Shown here piece by piece: positions 37,301-51,600 of a stretch of DNA of 64,000 nt. The stretch is from Vanilla planifolia. Its lineage: Eukaryota > Streptophyta > Magnoliopsida > Asparagales > Orchidaceae. The stretch lies in NCBI GenBank assembly GCA_023846275.1, contig CM043875.1, positions 26,483,470-26,547,469 on the forward strand. The letters are read 5' to 3'. Each line of letters begins with the position of its first letter. The first letter of the stretch is position 1. A program made the position numbers and the translations under genes. Under the pieces are notes generated by a model. It had not been told where the DNA came from. It saw only the letters and a program-made list of their open reading frames with translations, and did no database searches.

Positions 37301-40300
37301 TAGTATGATATATTATATCATATTATATGTTATCAAAAGATTTCTTTTGTTTTAGCATATTTATGATTATTTTGTATGATACACAATATCGTATTATACA
37401 ATCATTGAATAAATTTTTTTATGTTTGTTTTGTTTATTTCTTTTTCTCATTAATCTTCTGACATCATATGATGATTTTACTGATACAACATAGATATCAT
37501 ATTGATAATCTATTAACTAGTTTGATCTTTCTAACTTAACCAATTTTCTTTATATATAAACTGATAATATAATATGATATACATATGTATATGATTAAAC
37601 CTTCTATGTTATAGTAATAATGATCATTGTACTAGTATAATCTATAAAATCATCTAATATAATATCTTCATAGCTCTGTTGTAGCCTTATGACCCAAGCT
37701 CTTTGTATCGAATGTTGCATACTACTATATTAATATGAATTTTTTTTGCGATGAACCCTACACTCTTCTTCTCTTTTTTTTGGCAACCCCAACATTGTAT
37801 CTCTTTCTCTAGCCACCTCCACATCCTGTTCATCTCTCTTCCTCTTCTCCACTCATTGGAATCCCAAAAATCATGTCATATTAGGTAAAAACCAAAAATA
37901 AATATGTAACACTTTTTTGTTAGAGATCCTAAAATCCCACACTATAATTCTTCCCTCTTGGTTGATGCATGATGACAATGCATTCCTAAGTTTGTAAAGG
38001 ACTTCAAAGGAGATGACAACACTTTGGTTTGCTCACTTAACAACACTCATGCATGAAAATAAAAACTAGTATCTTATAATGTAATATCTAATTATTGAAT
38101 GTTTATTTCATTTTAGTTTTTATTAAAGATGCTCTAAAATAAAAAAAAATTGACTATGAGTGGATACAAATTTAATCCACTGATAATTGTTACTGAATAA
38201 TGCTTATTAAGTTGTTAATATGCCTCCAAATAAAATTCCTTTTAAATAGAAAGCCAACAAAGATTTTAAATACGTACATTAATATTCTACCATTTTGGCA
38301 TTTGTTATTTACAAATATATTCTTCATTAAATAGATTTGACATAAGCTAAAACTTATGAAACAAATCTACTTAATCACATCAGGCATGCTCATGTTTGCA
38401 ATCTATCATTTGTCAATTATATTTGACCTAATAAAAAATTTTGAAATTTCAAATCTATCATATGCTTTTGATAATTATAATTGTACCCATATTTTTAAAA
38501 ATTAATAAGAAATTTTTTAGGTCTCCAATAATTCTGAACTCAATAACACACTCTAGAATAGTTTATTATTATTTTAGTGTGTATATATATATATATATAA
38601 CAAATTATAAGAATATGATTTAATTTATTTTTATTATATTTTTTATAATCCTCTTAGCTTAACTCTAACGTCTATCTTTTTTATTTGGATTAAAAATTAA
38701 GAAATTAACAATAGTAAAGACAAAGTCTATCTCAGATGTCAAGGAGCCATCATGTGATAACCCTAACTAGCTTTTTCTAAATTTGATGCCAAGACATCTA
38801 ATACTTTTACTTTTATTTTTATTTTTTAAAAAACATCAGAAGTTTTTTTTCTTATTATAAAATGCATGAAAGAAGAAATTATAAAACTCTCTTATAATAA
38901 TTTATTTTAAGATAGTGTAGAAGTGAATTTTTGAAACCCTACAATAAAATAAAATTTTATTAATAAGAAACTATTTAAATAGTAAAATAAATAAAGCCTT
39001 TAAAATGTTAATATTTGTGCTTTGCTTACTTAAATAAAGTCTAAACCAACATCATAATAGAACCTTATGACGTGTCCATCATCACACATAAAAAAGACAT
39101 TATCACAATAATGATAATGCTAATGAGAATGTATGAGCATCCAATACATCAAATCAGCATGGTCAATCCCTCACTACTCACCTGTAACCCTATAGTGTAT
39201 CTCATTTTAACCTATAAGTATTAGACAAAAAAATAAGCCATGTCAATCAATATTAGCTCAATCACAAAAGTATGTCCATATATGTAAATATAATAACATT
39301 TGGGTTAGTAATGTGCATGAATTAATTACAAGAAATTTAATATAGAAAGAACATATGAATTAGAAATAAATTATAAAACAAATTTTTGTATAAAACTTGT
39401 AATGCTTTATTTTTTATTATTTTTATAAATTTTCTTATTTTCATTAACTTTTCATCTTCTTAAGAATTAGCTAAAGACAATAACTTTTTTATGAACAATT
39501 AGGCATGTTTAGGAATACGTTATTTTATTATAAGTAACCCATATGAATGACTTTTTTAGCTTATCTCTTAAACTATCATTCTATAGTAATTGTCATCATT
39601 TTGTACAACTATTTACTCTACAATCTATTGATTTTGACCCTCCCTTCAACTAATCTTTTTTTTTATTTTTTTAACTTTTTTTCATAAACTTATCCTTCTA
39701 TTTTAGGATATTACATAAATAATATTTCAATTTTCTTTTGTTTTCTTTTAATAAATATTATTTCATTGATATAAAAGTAGATAAAACTTGTAAATAAAGT
39801 AACTCAATTTACTCTACTTTAATATCATGTGACAATAAAACATGGGTTAATCATAGTAATTCAAAATAAATAAATCATCATCAAGATTTAAATGTGAGTC
39901 TATTTCTTAAGATTTTTCTATTCTAATAAACAATAAACATCAAACATCAAGCATAAGCTCAAACTAGCTCATACAAGCATTCACATCACTGCATCATTCT
40001 TTAATTTCATTTAAAGGCTTCTATCATATAATACATTTATTATCCCAGCATATACACATAATACAAGATTGTATACATCTTAATTACTTTAGTAATAATG
40101 TCTTTAAAGACTTTATTTCTTGTAAAATTCCTCTTTCAACTCTTGGGTGCTATAATACTCGAGAAGGGATCTTCTTTGTTCTTATCTTTGCCTTGAGGTC
40201 AATTCTTCCAAGATCCTCTTCAACTCTTGGAGAAATTTCATCTCTATCCTTTCACTCTAATGCAATTGATCGAAGATAATTGCTTGAAATATTTTTTAAA

Positions 40301-41430
40301 AAATATTTCTCAAGTTTGGTTACACCTTCTTATATATACAACTAATAATCCACTTGTACTCTTGACCATTTGTCTTCTCCAAATGGCCATGTACAATCAC
40401 TTTAGTTCTTCTTCACCTTCTTTCTCACTTAACTTTAACGGCTTCCCATCAATTAGACCCTCATTGTCATGCTTAACTCAATCGTTTATTATTTTGAGTT
40501 TTAAATTTTCTATATCATACTTATATGATCGATATCTCCTCACCATACAATGAGTAAAATCTCTCTTTATCTACACTTATTTGCATTGATCATACTTATA
40601 TAACATATTTTATCGTAATGTACGATTAATTTTAACTTATTTAGTTCAAATAATCTCTTAACATTGTACTATAAGATGTCATTTATTGTACTTATACAAT
40701 TTATTTTACAACATACTCTTATCATGTCGTAATTGACGATAATTTTGTACAATGTCATTCTAACTTAATATACTCATATGTTTCCTTAATTATACATGTA
40801 TAATATCTTTTATTACTTTCAACTCATTTAGACTCATAATATTGTATCATAGTTATATAAAGGAGATAGGAGACGCAGTGAAGAATTTGTAAGAAATTAT
40901 GAAGGAGAAGAGTCATATTTACCATATAAACCTATAGAGTTGACCAAATTATTCACTATTAAGACATAATCTCCTTTATTATATTCTTTAAAAATTCTAT
41001 TTTGATTTACTAAATTGACATATCTATTATTACTTAGTTTAAGTTGTCAAATTTTATGATACATGTGATGAAAGTCTTTAACAAATATAAATGAAAAATA
41101 AAAAAATAAGTACGTTGGTAAAGAAGAAAGATCAATGGTCATTTAATATTTAAATAATAAACAACTTTAAATGACATCTTAAGATTAGTTTTTAAAATAC
41201 TGCTTTTATATGCAAATTTAGAGGTTGGAAGGTGTAAGTCCCAAGTTCTAAAATATTTACCAACCAAACACCTAAGCATGTTTCTTAATATTTGGTTAAC
41301 AACTTATTTTTCCAATAAGTTTTTAGGTGAAAAGCAGTAGAGAAATAAGTTGAGTTTTAAACAACTTCAAAGTATCTTCCAAAAAATAGGACAAACTTTA
41401 CATCTCTATTTAATGTGATGGTTGATAGTA
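34385..41430. other. Gene-free AT-rich region
   Basis: Starts with a run of about 20 T. Only short low-complexity frames occur. I see no transposon protein or RNA gene. Sequence near 40550-40870 resembles in style the CATACNATATGAT-rich repeats at 42.7-45.2 kb, but I cannot align it reliably. Confidence 0.5.
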
Positions 41431-41439
41431 GATCATGGA

Positions 41440-41960
41440 GGTATATAATTTATTTAAAGAATAATTTTTTTGCAATGGATGCATGGTCTTAGAGCAAAGA
41501 ATAAAATGAGTCATCTTAGAAAATCAATCTACTATTACAAAGATATTGTAATGATATTGAGATGTTCAAAGTAATCATAATATAAAATCTATTGATAAAT
41601 CTTCCCATGACTTATAGAGTATAAGTAAAGTAATATATTTTTAACCTTTTTGTTTAATAGTTTTTACTTATTTGTAAATAAAATATTGGGTTACTATGCT
41701 ATCCACATCATATTTTAATGAAGGCCAATAATACCTTATTTTAAGTAAATAAGTAGTTTTACCCCTTCTTGGGTGGCTAGTTACTCCTCCAATATCTAAT
41801 TCTTGAACAAGAAATTGCCGTATAAAGGCTCTCGGGATACATAAGTAGTTTCCTTTAAATAGTTATTCATTAATAACTACAAATGTATATAAGATGACCA
41901 ATCTTGCCTTAATTATATATATATATATATAAGTATTGTGCAACTATAGATGGGCATCTT
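41440..41960 (-). mobile_element. Decayed Ty3/gypsy fragment (integrase zinc-binding domain)
   Basis: Minus-strand translation near 41880-41700 reads FKGNYLCIPRAFIRQFLVQ, then ELDIGGVTSHPRRGKTTYLL, then YYWPSLKYDV. This matches the H2C2 zinc-binding start of gypsy integrase (LCIP-G-LR, E-H-G-L-GH-G--KT, YYWP-M--DV). Degenerate integrase sequence follows down to about 41450 (region of the RF-KMAHF block). Stops and shifts make it inactive. It is separate from the fragment at 8-9 kb and covers a slightly more N-terminal part of integrase. Confidence 0.7.
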
Positions 41961-42401
41961 TGTCTTTTGAAATTATAATATAATCTAATAACATATAAAG
42001 ATAATTTATTTAGAAGCATATCAATCATTTTATTTCATCTTCTTAATTAATAATTTGGTATGTCAAATATTTACATTTCAACTTATTTCTTTATCTATTA
42101 TGTTATAATATTTCTCATTATATTACGTGTTAATAATCTTATTTTCATATAAAATAATTAAGTATATACTATTATAAAAAACATAACATAAATAAGTTAT
42201 CAAATAAAATATGAAAATATAATAAAATCATTATTTGATATGCATAAAAAGAGAATTTATAAAACATGTTAATATGAAAAGAATGTAATTTGATAAATAA
42301 CATAAAACATAGTTTACTAACATATTTACATCACAACCATTAAGTTACCTATTTAAATTTAAGAGTTAAATTTTTTTCAATCTATATCTTTTCGTAATTT
42401 C

Positions 42402-42501
<100 letters not shown>

Positions 42502-42672
42502 CATCATATTATATGATCCACCAAAAATACGTATTCTAAATCATATAATGCCTTTACAATTCCATATTCGTACTATCTGATTACTCATGCTCTATTATTC
42601 ATATCATTTTTAGCATACCTTATAATCATTAACACTATATCATATGATCTTGCACTACTTTAGCATAGTTTA

Positions 42673-45205
42673 TATCACGCACTGATCATACAATATGATT
42701 ATGTACATTGTATCATATGATTCCTATACTACCTTTCAATATAATCTTGTCAACTAGTTATATTATTATGATAATTTTATTATACATTACAATCTATTTA
42801 GTGTTCTTCATTTTACACCATATGATATCTTTTGATCATATTGTATGTTTTCACTATTACCTTATCACAAGATATTGTATAGTACAATGCTACTCGACAT
42901 ATAAGTCTGATCGAAATCTCATTTCTTCTTAGACTTATCGTAGTATTGATTGACGATTAACAAAATTATAATATATAATATTTATCTAAAACTCTTTATA
43001 TGATCTTTTAAATGGACTTATTTGATGTCTTAATTAAAACTTATTCTTATCATACCATACAATTATATGCATCATACTCTTATAATCTTAAACCTAACTT
43101 AAGTGACTCTTTATTTTTAATCTCTTAAAAGATCATCCAATACAATCTCCATAATCATATTAATATGATCACAAAAGATGCCTCAACTATATCATACTTA
43201 ACTAATATCAATGTTGCATATCGTGCGATAAACTGATAGCTCAACCCATCATACGAGTATGATACTTATATCATCATTATATGACTAACCTGATAGCTCA
43301 ATTGTAGCTTAATTAGTCTTGTACTACTACAACCCTATAGAATCAAGCATTGTCTCTTTACGACTCATTATCTTGATAGGTTTAAGTTTATTATACCATA
43401 TAATGAACACCATCATACTCGTATGATATATATATTAGTAGTCATAATTATATTTCTCATCTTTTTCTTATTCTCACCCTTATTCTTCCAATGCCTATCA
43501 CCTTCCCTTAATGAAAAAACTAACATTTCTTTGCTTATTTTGTTGACAAAACTGGTTTTTTTCCTTATCTTATTCTTACTTCTATACTCGTAGAAACCTG
43601 AATCATGTAAATTAAAGGAAAAAATATCAAATCTTAATTTTGGGTAGGTAATCAAGTAGTTAAAGTCTTTTTGTAAAGGAAAAAAATCTATTGTGATAAA
43701 ATGGAACAATAAAAAAATATATATCTTAATATAGTGAGATTGAATTTATCAAAATATATTATACTCTTACAAATTATAAAAGAAAAAAAAATAAAAAATA
43801 TGAAGATTAACAAAACTTTATCATAAAACATAATAAAGATTTGCTATCTCAAATCATGTATATATGAAGATGGTTAATTTGAAGGGAAGAGAGTGCCTTT
43901 AACTAAATGCAAATGAAGGCACGTATGAAAGGGAATCCAATGGTTAAGTCTATAAAGGATGGTGAATAAGAATCAAGTGATTCAATATGATGTATGCCCA
44001 AATCTTGTATTAAAAAATCATATAATCAATGCTAAAGGTATATCACTCACTGATCGTACAATATGATTCTATACATTGATCATATGATTCCCATACTACA
44101 TCTCCATATAATCTTGTCAACTAGTTGTATTATTATGATAATCCCATTGTACATTATAATCTATTTAGTGTTCTTCTTTTTGTACCATATGGTATCTTTT
44201 GATCATATTATATGTTTCCACTATTACCCTGTCACAAGATATCGTATAATACGATGCTACTCGACATATAAGTCTGATCGAAATCTTATTTCTCCTTAGA
44301 CTTGGTCATTTTATCATAGTACTAATTAATTGTTTAATATGATTAACAAAGTTATACTATATAATTATTTATCTAAAACTCTTTATATGATCCTTTTCAA
44401 TAGACTTGTTTGATGTCTTAATTAAAACTTATCCTTATCATACCATACAATTCTATGCATCGTACTCTTATAATCTTAAACTTGACTTAACTGATTCTTT
44501 GTTTTTAATCTCTTAAAGAATCATCCAATACAATCTCCATAATTATATTAATATGATCAAAAAAGATGCCTCAACTATACCATACTTAACTAATATCAAT
44601 GTTGCATATCGTGCGATAAACTGATAGCTCAACCCATCATACAAATATGATATTTATATCATCATTATATGACTAACTTGATAGCTCAATTATAGCTTAA
44701 TTAGTCTTGTACTAATACAACCCTATACAATCAAGCATTGTCTTCTTATGACTCATTATCTTGACAGGTTTAAGTTTATTATACTATAAAATGAACACCA
44801 TCATGCTCGTATGATATATATTAATAGTCATAATTATATTTCTCCTCTCTTTCTCATTATCACCCTTATTCTTCTAATGCCTATCACCTTCTCTTAATGA
44901 AAAAACTAACATTTCTTTGCTTATTTTGTTGACAAAACTGGCTTTTCCTTATCTTATTCTTACTTTTATACTCGTAGGAACCTGAATCATGTAAATTAAA
45001 GGAAAAAAATACCAAGTCTTAATTTTAGTTAAGTAATCAATTAGTTAAGGTCTTTGTGCAAAGGAAAAAAATCTATTGTGATAAGATAAAATAATAAAAA
45101 AATATAATATCTTAATATAGTGAGATTGAATTTATCAAAATATATTATACTCTTACAAATTATATAAGAAAAAAAAAATAAAAAATGAGAATATTAACAA
45201 AGTTG
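42673..45205. repeat. Direct duplication of about 1.15 kb, two copies
   Basis: Copy 1 is about 42673-43815 and copy 2 about 44041-45205, in the same orientation, 1368 bp apart start to start, with about 225 bp of unrelated spacer. They are clearly similar along their whole length, with scattered substitutions and short indels. Both contain related open frames of about 75 codons that end at the same place (near 42932 and 44299). Content is rich in palindromic CATATGAT/ATCGTACGAT-type words. No coding similarity is recognised. The pair may be a tandem duplication or two LTR-like units. Confidence 0.8.
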
Positions 45206-45493
45206 TTTAACATATGATTAAAGAAATAGTGCTAATGAAAAATACTTGAATATAGATATCTCATTAAAGATATGAGTGAGTAAATTATATAAACTTTACT
45301 AAAAATAGCAAAAAATACTCATATAAGGGCTTTTATTTAGTAGCCACAAAATTACAATATTTGACAAGTGATATGAAATACAATGAGATATTAAATAAAG
45401 AGTTATCAAAGACAAAAGTAAAGCAAAGGCTAATAAGATTTGTTTGAAGAGTGATATAAAATACATGAGACATATTAGATTTGACAGTGTGCA

Positions 45494-45501
45494 TATAAAT
45501 A
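45494..45501 (+). promoter_or_regulatory. TATA box of the thioredoxin-like gene
   Basis: TATAAATA lies 179 bp upstream of the start codon at 45680, which would put transcription start near 45525-45530 and leave a leader of about 150 nt. Assigned by motif and spacing only. Confidence 0.45.
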
Positions 45502-45679
45502 GCTATTACAAATAGACCACCACGTTGGTGCAATTTGAAGGAATAAAGCTATAGGACAGGGCACAAATTCGGTTTAGTAATTGTAATATTTAAAAATAAA
45601 TAAATATATAAAAATGCATTTTTTATTCTGATGCTTCGATGTTGTCTGTTCCCTACCTTCTCACACACTGCGTAGGGAA

Positions 45680-48600
45680 ATGGCTGGAGACGTCGAGAAG
45701 AAATTCCAGAACGGGATGGGATTAACCCTTCCACCGAAGATTCAGAGCGCGTCTAATGACGGCCAGTTCAAGGAGATCATGCAGAACATCAAAACAAGCA
45801 AAACAGCTGTGAGTGTGTTTGCAGGATCCCTGCTCCAAAAAACCGAGTTTTAGCTCTATGCTTCCATTCATCTGAATAGTAACTTGGGAATCGGTGTTAT
45901 CGTGCAGGCTGTGATCAATTATGGTGCTTCATGGTATGGTCGAACTCTTCCCTAGAACATTCCCTTCTCGAAAGTTTTGAACAAGTTTGATGATGAGCTA
46001 TTATTTTTATGGGTTATGACTGTTAACTTGGTTGTACTCGAAATGATCAATTTGGACGAAGTTGAACTTTACTGCGGTAGCAATTGTGAGATCTTTTGGG
46101 TAAAATGGGAAAGGACATTACCGAAGATAACAAAGCAGAAGACTTGCTCCTTGTTAAGCAATTTTTTAGCGTTCTTGGATATACACTTAGACTGCATGCC
46201 TCTCAAACCCTAGAAATTGGAATTTTTGAAGTAGATGTTGATGGATGGAAAGAATAAACAATAAACTGGAAAACCCATAAGGTAAATCTATTTAATCAAC
46301 CTTCCTTATTCTACGTTTACCTTCTCAATTGTCCAGAATTATGCTTTAGAATCTTCAGACAAGTTGCCTTTAGTAGCCCCCCACTTAATTTATTGATTGG
46401 CGATGATGATGGCAGCAGTAACCTTTTCCAACCACTTGTTATGCTCTATTATATGCATATTTTGTGCCTAACTCCCTAAAAAGAAGCTGGCATCAAGAGG
46501 TGGGTGCCTAACTCAGTTGATAAAAATAGTTCACCAGGGAAGCTTTATCAGCTTGAGCCAAGCATAAGTTAACCAAATTGTTTATCTTCCTACAGTTGTT
46601 TGACACTTGACATCCACATGCTTCTCTTTTCTAGCATGGCCATTGATTGACCCCTTTCGGTCCATATTGGTACCAGCTTCACTTCTGTGGTTGCATAGCC
46701 TAGGTTCACCCCCATTGTGATTGAGTAGAATTTTTGTTGATCTTTGAACTAAAAGGTTGATTCATTTCTAGGTTTTTAACACATCAAGAATCACCAAATT
46801 TTGAATTTATGGTAAAATGTTATGGCCCCAATTTAAAATATTGTACTAAATATTAAGGCTAAATTGGACGCCGAGATCTGAAGCATAAATGATCCTTAGC
46901 ATCAAACAGTTTGATTTTAAGCATTAGACGTTCGGATCTTAAGAGTTTGGTGTAAAAATGGAATTGATAAATAGAATTTTCAACATAGGAACGGTCATAC
47001 TATTTAATTTTACAAATGGTCTGTCAAATCTTGTCAAAATAGAGTCGGTTAAAAAAAATTTATAGAGAAAGTTTATTTTTTTCAAATTTAGTTTATTCCT
47101 AATTAAGTATTGATTTGATTTGATTCCTCTTATTTTCAAGATGATTAGGGTTTAGTTGTTCATGAAGATTCTTCCATTTCCCACAATTCAATCGTTTATG
47201 GGCTTTGATGCTTACGTATATCTTACTATATCTTAATGAATCTCTTCATATAACTTCTTTAAGTTCTCAATAAAGGGACCTAAAGAGCCATGTTGTAATC
47301 ATGAATCTTTTTTTTCTTATTTTAGAATAAAAACCTTATTGGTGAAATTCTTTTTTTAAATGAAGGTTTAAGAGGCAAACCCAAAGAGGAGGCACATTTC
47401 TTTGATCCCACTCCTATCTTCTTTAGGATATTGATGTTGGGCTAGGGTTAAGATTAGGTTAATCACAAAAATAAAAATGTAAGAGAGATTTTTACTGAAT
47501 AAGAGAGATCTATGATCTATATTATTCCTTTTTTATGATTAAATTAACTGTAAAAACTTGATATTAAGTTGTGGTCAATTGAAGTTGAAAAAGTAGATCA
47601 TATATAACACACTCACAGCAATTTGAGTGAGGCCCTAGAGGTATATTTAAAGAAACTTTGCGTGTAGACTTCTTCCCATGGAATAAGGATGAGACTAGTT
47701 AAGAGATCATCATCAACTCGAGTATCTTCAGTAAGGGTATATTAGGTGGCCATAGTTGATGATGGAAAGTTGCATTTTAAAGTTTCTATTGTAAAGAAAA
47801 TTGTTATTTGGTGATTGCTATTAAAATAGAAGTTGGTGTTTTTTGAGTGGTATGTATTTAATTATTTGACATTTTTGCTCCTGATAATAAGCTTAGGGAA
47901 GTTATTTTCATAAATTAGTAACGTTTATCATACTTGCTTGACATACACAATATTTACATAAAAAAGTTTCTTACAAAAATGACAACAAGAAAGCAACAAA
48001 TATAACATATAAGCTTACTATGACTTATGTGATACTTTGGTAGTCTCATAACTCTCCTCATATCTCTTTATGTGTGACTCTTTCTTCCTTATTTGCCTAT
48101 GCAAAAATCAATGGTAAGCATCTTATGCATCCTTTGTTTTTTGACGAATCACCTAAGCTTTGTGCCATTACATCCAAGGATGCATTGGCTGCACCCAAGA
48201 GAACTGTGTAATGTGGTTTAATCTTGGGATATGGCTTTAGGAATGCGTCTTTATGTGAGCATTTAGCATGAACTAGGTACTTGCTCCCTTGAGATAATCA
48301 AGGAAAACCCAATTGGCTATATGTAAACACATGTTTTAAAATTCGATAATCATCCAACATACATTAAAGTTAAGCATGTATTAAAGTCACATGCTGTAAT
48401 AATGTTTTGAATAGCATATTCATGTCATTTGACAAATCTTACTTGATTTGTCAAGATGACACTACTCTCTACATACATCTCTTTCATGGTTTCAAAGTGC
48501 TCTTGAAAATTGGGCATGTATCCAAAATCCTTTGCAATATGGCTGGAGAAGTTGAGAAGAAAATCTACAACAGGATGGGATTAACCCTTCCACCGAAGGT

Positions 48601-51600
48601 TCAAAGGGCATCTAATGACACCCAGTTCAAGGCAATCATTAAGAACATTAGAACAAGCAAAACAGCTGTGAGTGTGTTTGTAGGATCCCTGCTCCAACAA
48701 ACAGAGTTTTAGCACAATGCTTCCATTCATTTGACTAGTAACTTGGGAATTGATGCTTGCACTTTCCCTTCTTGAAAGTTTTGAACAAGCTTGATGTTGA
48801 GCTATCATTTTTATGAGTTATGAATGTAACTTGGTTGTACTTGAAATGATCAATTAGGATGAAGTTGAACTTCATTGTGGTAGCAATTATGAGATCTTTT
48901 GGGTCAAATTGGAAAGGACATTACAGAAGACAACAAATTAGAGGTCTTGATTCTTTTAAAAATTTTTTTTAGCATGCTTGGATATACACTTAGACTACGT
49001 GCCTCGCAAATCATAGAAATTGGAATTTTTGAGGTATATGTAGAAGGATGAAAAAGAATAAACTATCATCTAGAAAAACCATGAGGTAAATTTGTTTAAT
49101 CAACTTTTCTTGTTCTATATTTGGCTTGTGGAACTTCTATTCGTGTGGGCATTTAGCATCAACTAGATAGTTTCTCCCCTGAGATGATCAAAGAAAACCC
49201 ATATGATTATGTTTAAACAAATGGTTGAAAATTCGACAATCATGTTCCATCCCTTCTGTTCCAATGTACATTAAATACACATTATAAGTCGTATGCTGTC
49301 ATAACATTTTGAACAGCATATTCATGTCGTTTGACAAATCTTGCTGGATTTGTCAAGTTGACCCTACTCTCTATATCAATCTTATCTATGATTCCAAAGT
49401 GCTCTTGGAAGTTGGCCATGTATTTATAGTCCTTTGCAATATTATTGAGGATTTATTTGAACATGGGACCCATAAGACATGTCACCTCTTTGGTCTAATT
49501 GCTAAGCCTCTAAAGGCAAACATGGAAGTGCTTGGACATGGTATTTGTAAATTGTTGAAATTGAGAATAGCATGGATGCTATCACATTGGCTAGCACAAA
49601 AAGTTTCATACCTAGCCTCTCATTCACGCCTATATTGTGTGACCCACACAGCCTATTAGTGGACCATAGATGGTGAGGAAGATCGTCAAAAATCTCATTT
49701 TGCATGTGGAGAATGTTGAAGAAGTGCATGTTGCTTCCTTCTAGGTCTCCACCATGAATTTGGAGCCAACTAACAATGATATCATCACCGCATAGTGTGA
49801 AACACTCCATAAGTAGTCATTGCAAGCTTGGCTTGTTACATCACAAACATCATTTAGCTTGAAAAAACATTAATGCACAACAACATTGTTTGCATATTTG
49901 ATTGACGATGCTTGCACATCTTCATGGTTGGAGTTTTTGTCTTTTGCTAGCATGCTCCCATGGATTTGCAAATGTACATAATTATTACACAATTGAGGAA
50001 AGAAACAACACAATTACTTATGAAAAAATGACATAATTTCACATATGGAGAATGAGTATGATGATACTATAGAACATAAGCCACACAATGAAATAAATGT
50101 TCATGTAAACTAACAAATGAAGCAAAGAAAATGACTAGTTGTGCTCTAGAGAGCAACACTACTAATCCAACCAATCTAACTCTAGTCACTATTTATTTCC
50201 ACTCTAGAATTTTCTTATAGTTCCCTTCACTTGTGCCCATTTGTACTCTAACCACATCAGCTTTGGTTTATCATCAATCATCATAAAATACTCTTTGTTT
50301 TTCTTATTTTGGATGCACCTAGTCCCAAACACAACTATCCATGGTCAATTGTGTCAGGAAAAGCTGGGGCACTCTTATGGTTGGCATAGTGTCCTCAATT
50401 ATCATTGTTGGGATAGCCAATATTATTTATGTTACACTTTGATGTGCTTTGTTAGCTTTGAGGTTGGTACATTTTTTTGAACATTATGCTTATTACTTTT
50501 TCAAATGTTGCTTACAACTTGCTACTATACACTACATGATTGTTGGTGTGAACACATCCTCAACATGAGGTAGGCGTTTACTCTAAGCATCATTAAATGA
50601 CTCTTGCATGCCATTGTCTTGTGCATGCTAAGGTGTCTTTTGCGTTGTTGCATGTATGCTAAGGTCGCCGCATGTGCAACTCTCGACTCATGTGACAATT
50701 TTTTGTCGAATAATTTCTTTTGAGACTTCCTTAAAAATGGATGGATTAATGAACCTATAATAATAGATCCCCTAATCTATATGTTCTTTATAATAAAAGT
50801 GAACATTGATGTCAACTTGAAGTCATGGTCCTTCATGATGAATCCACTTTTAAATTTCATAAATGTTGGTTTTTCCTTGGAACATTTCACAAAGGGATTA
50901 GTGCATTTTGTACATCGGCGATTCAAATCACAATCTTTAACGGAAGAGTACCTTGCACTTCCTGGTCCATTTCTTAAATGTTGTCAGGGTCTTCTTTTTT
51001 GCATCCTAAGCCATGCTTATCTTGCTACCTAGTACGTCTCATCACAGCTTCTTATCTTTCTTACCAATCCCATTAATAATTTGTTTTCTAAGTGTCGTGT
51101 TGCATTCCAACCTTTTCGATTGAAGCATGTATACTTGTTACCTACCTCAATCTACTCATTGTGTAGATCACAAAAAAGCATCATAGAAGCTTCACCCAAG
51201 TGTGAAGTGGTGTGACCTCATTTTGGTTTGGCCATTTGAACTTCTTTCATTGTGAAAGACGCAAATGGTGGTAATTACTCAGGGGTGTTAATTAAGACAA
51301 TTTTAACCCGAAAAGCTTTGTGCTTGGATTTCAAAAGATGCTTGAAATGGGACAAACTGCACCCTTTCATCCAACTCTTGTCTTGCAATTTGATCCAAAC
51401 CAACGCATTGCGGCCTAAAGCAATGTAGCCATAAACAAACCAAAAACAACCATGACCCAAACCAACACAATCCTGGTCCATTCCATGACAACTTTGAAGT
51501 AAATCAATGCGATGGAGATTAGAGCCAGGAACACAATTATCCATACCCACAAAACCATCATAAAAATCAACACAACTGTTTAAAAAAAAGTAGTTAACTT

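Noticed and set aside
42708-44299. Paired frames of about 75 codons in the 1.15-kb duplication as a small gene family
   Set aside because: They are AT-rich, with low-complexity Ile/Tyr/His composition and no start context. Shared ends follow from the DNA duplication itself.
48407-48712. 101-codon open frame containing the exon 1 copy as a separate gene
   Set aside because: The 5' part comes from the flanking repeat and the end reads through the copied donor into intron sequence. It is an accidental fusion of a repeat and an exon copy.
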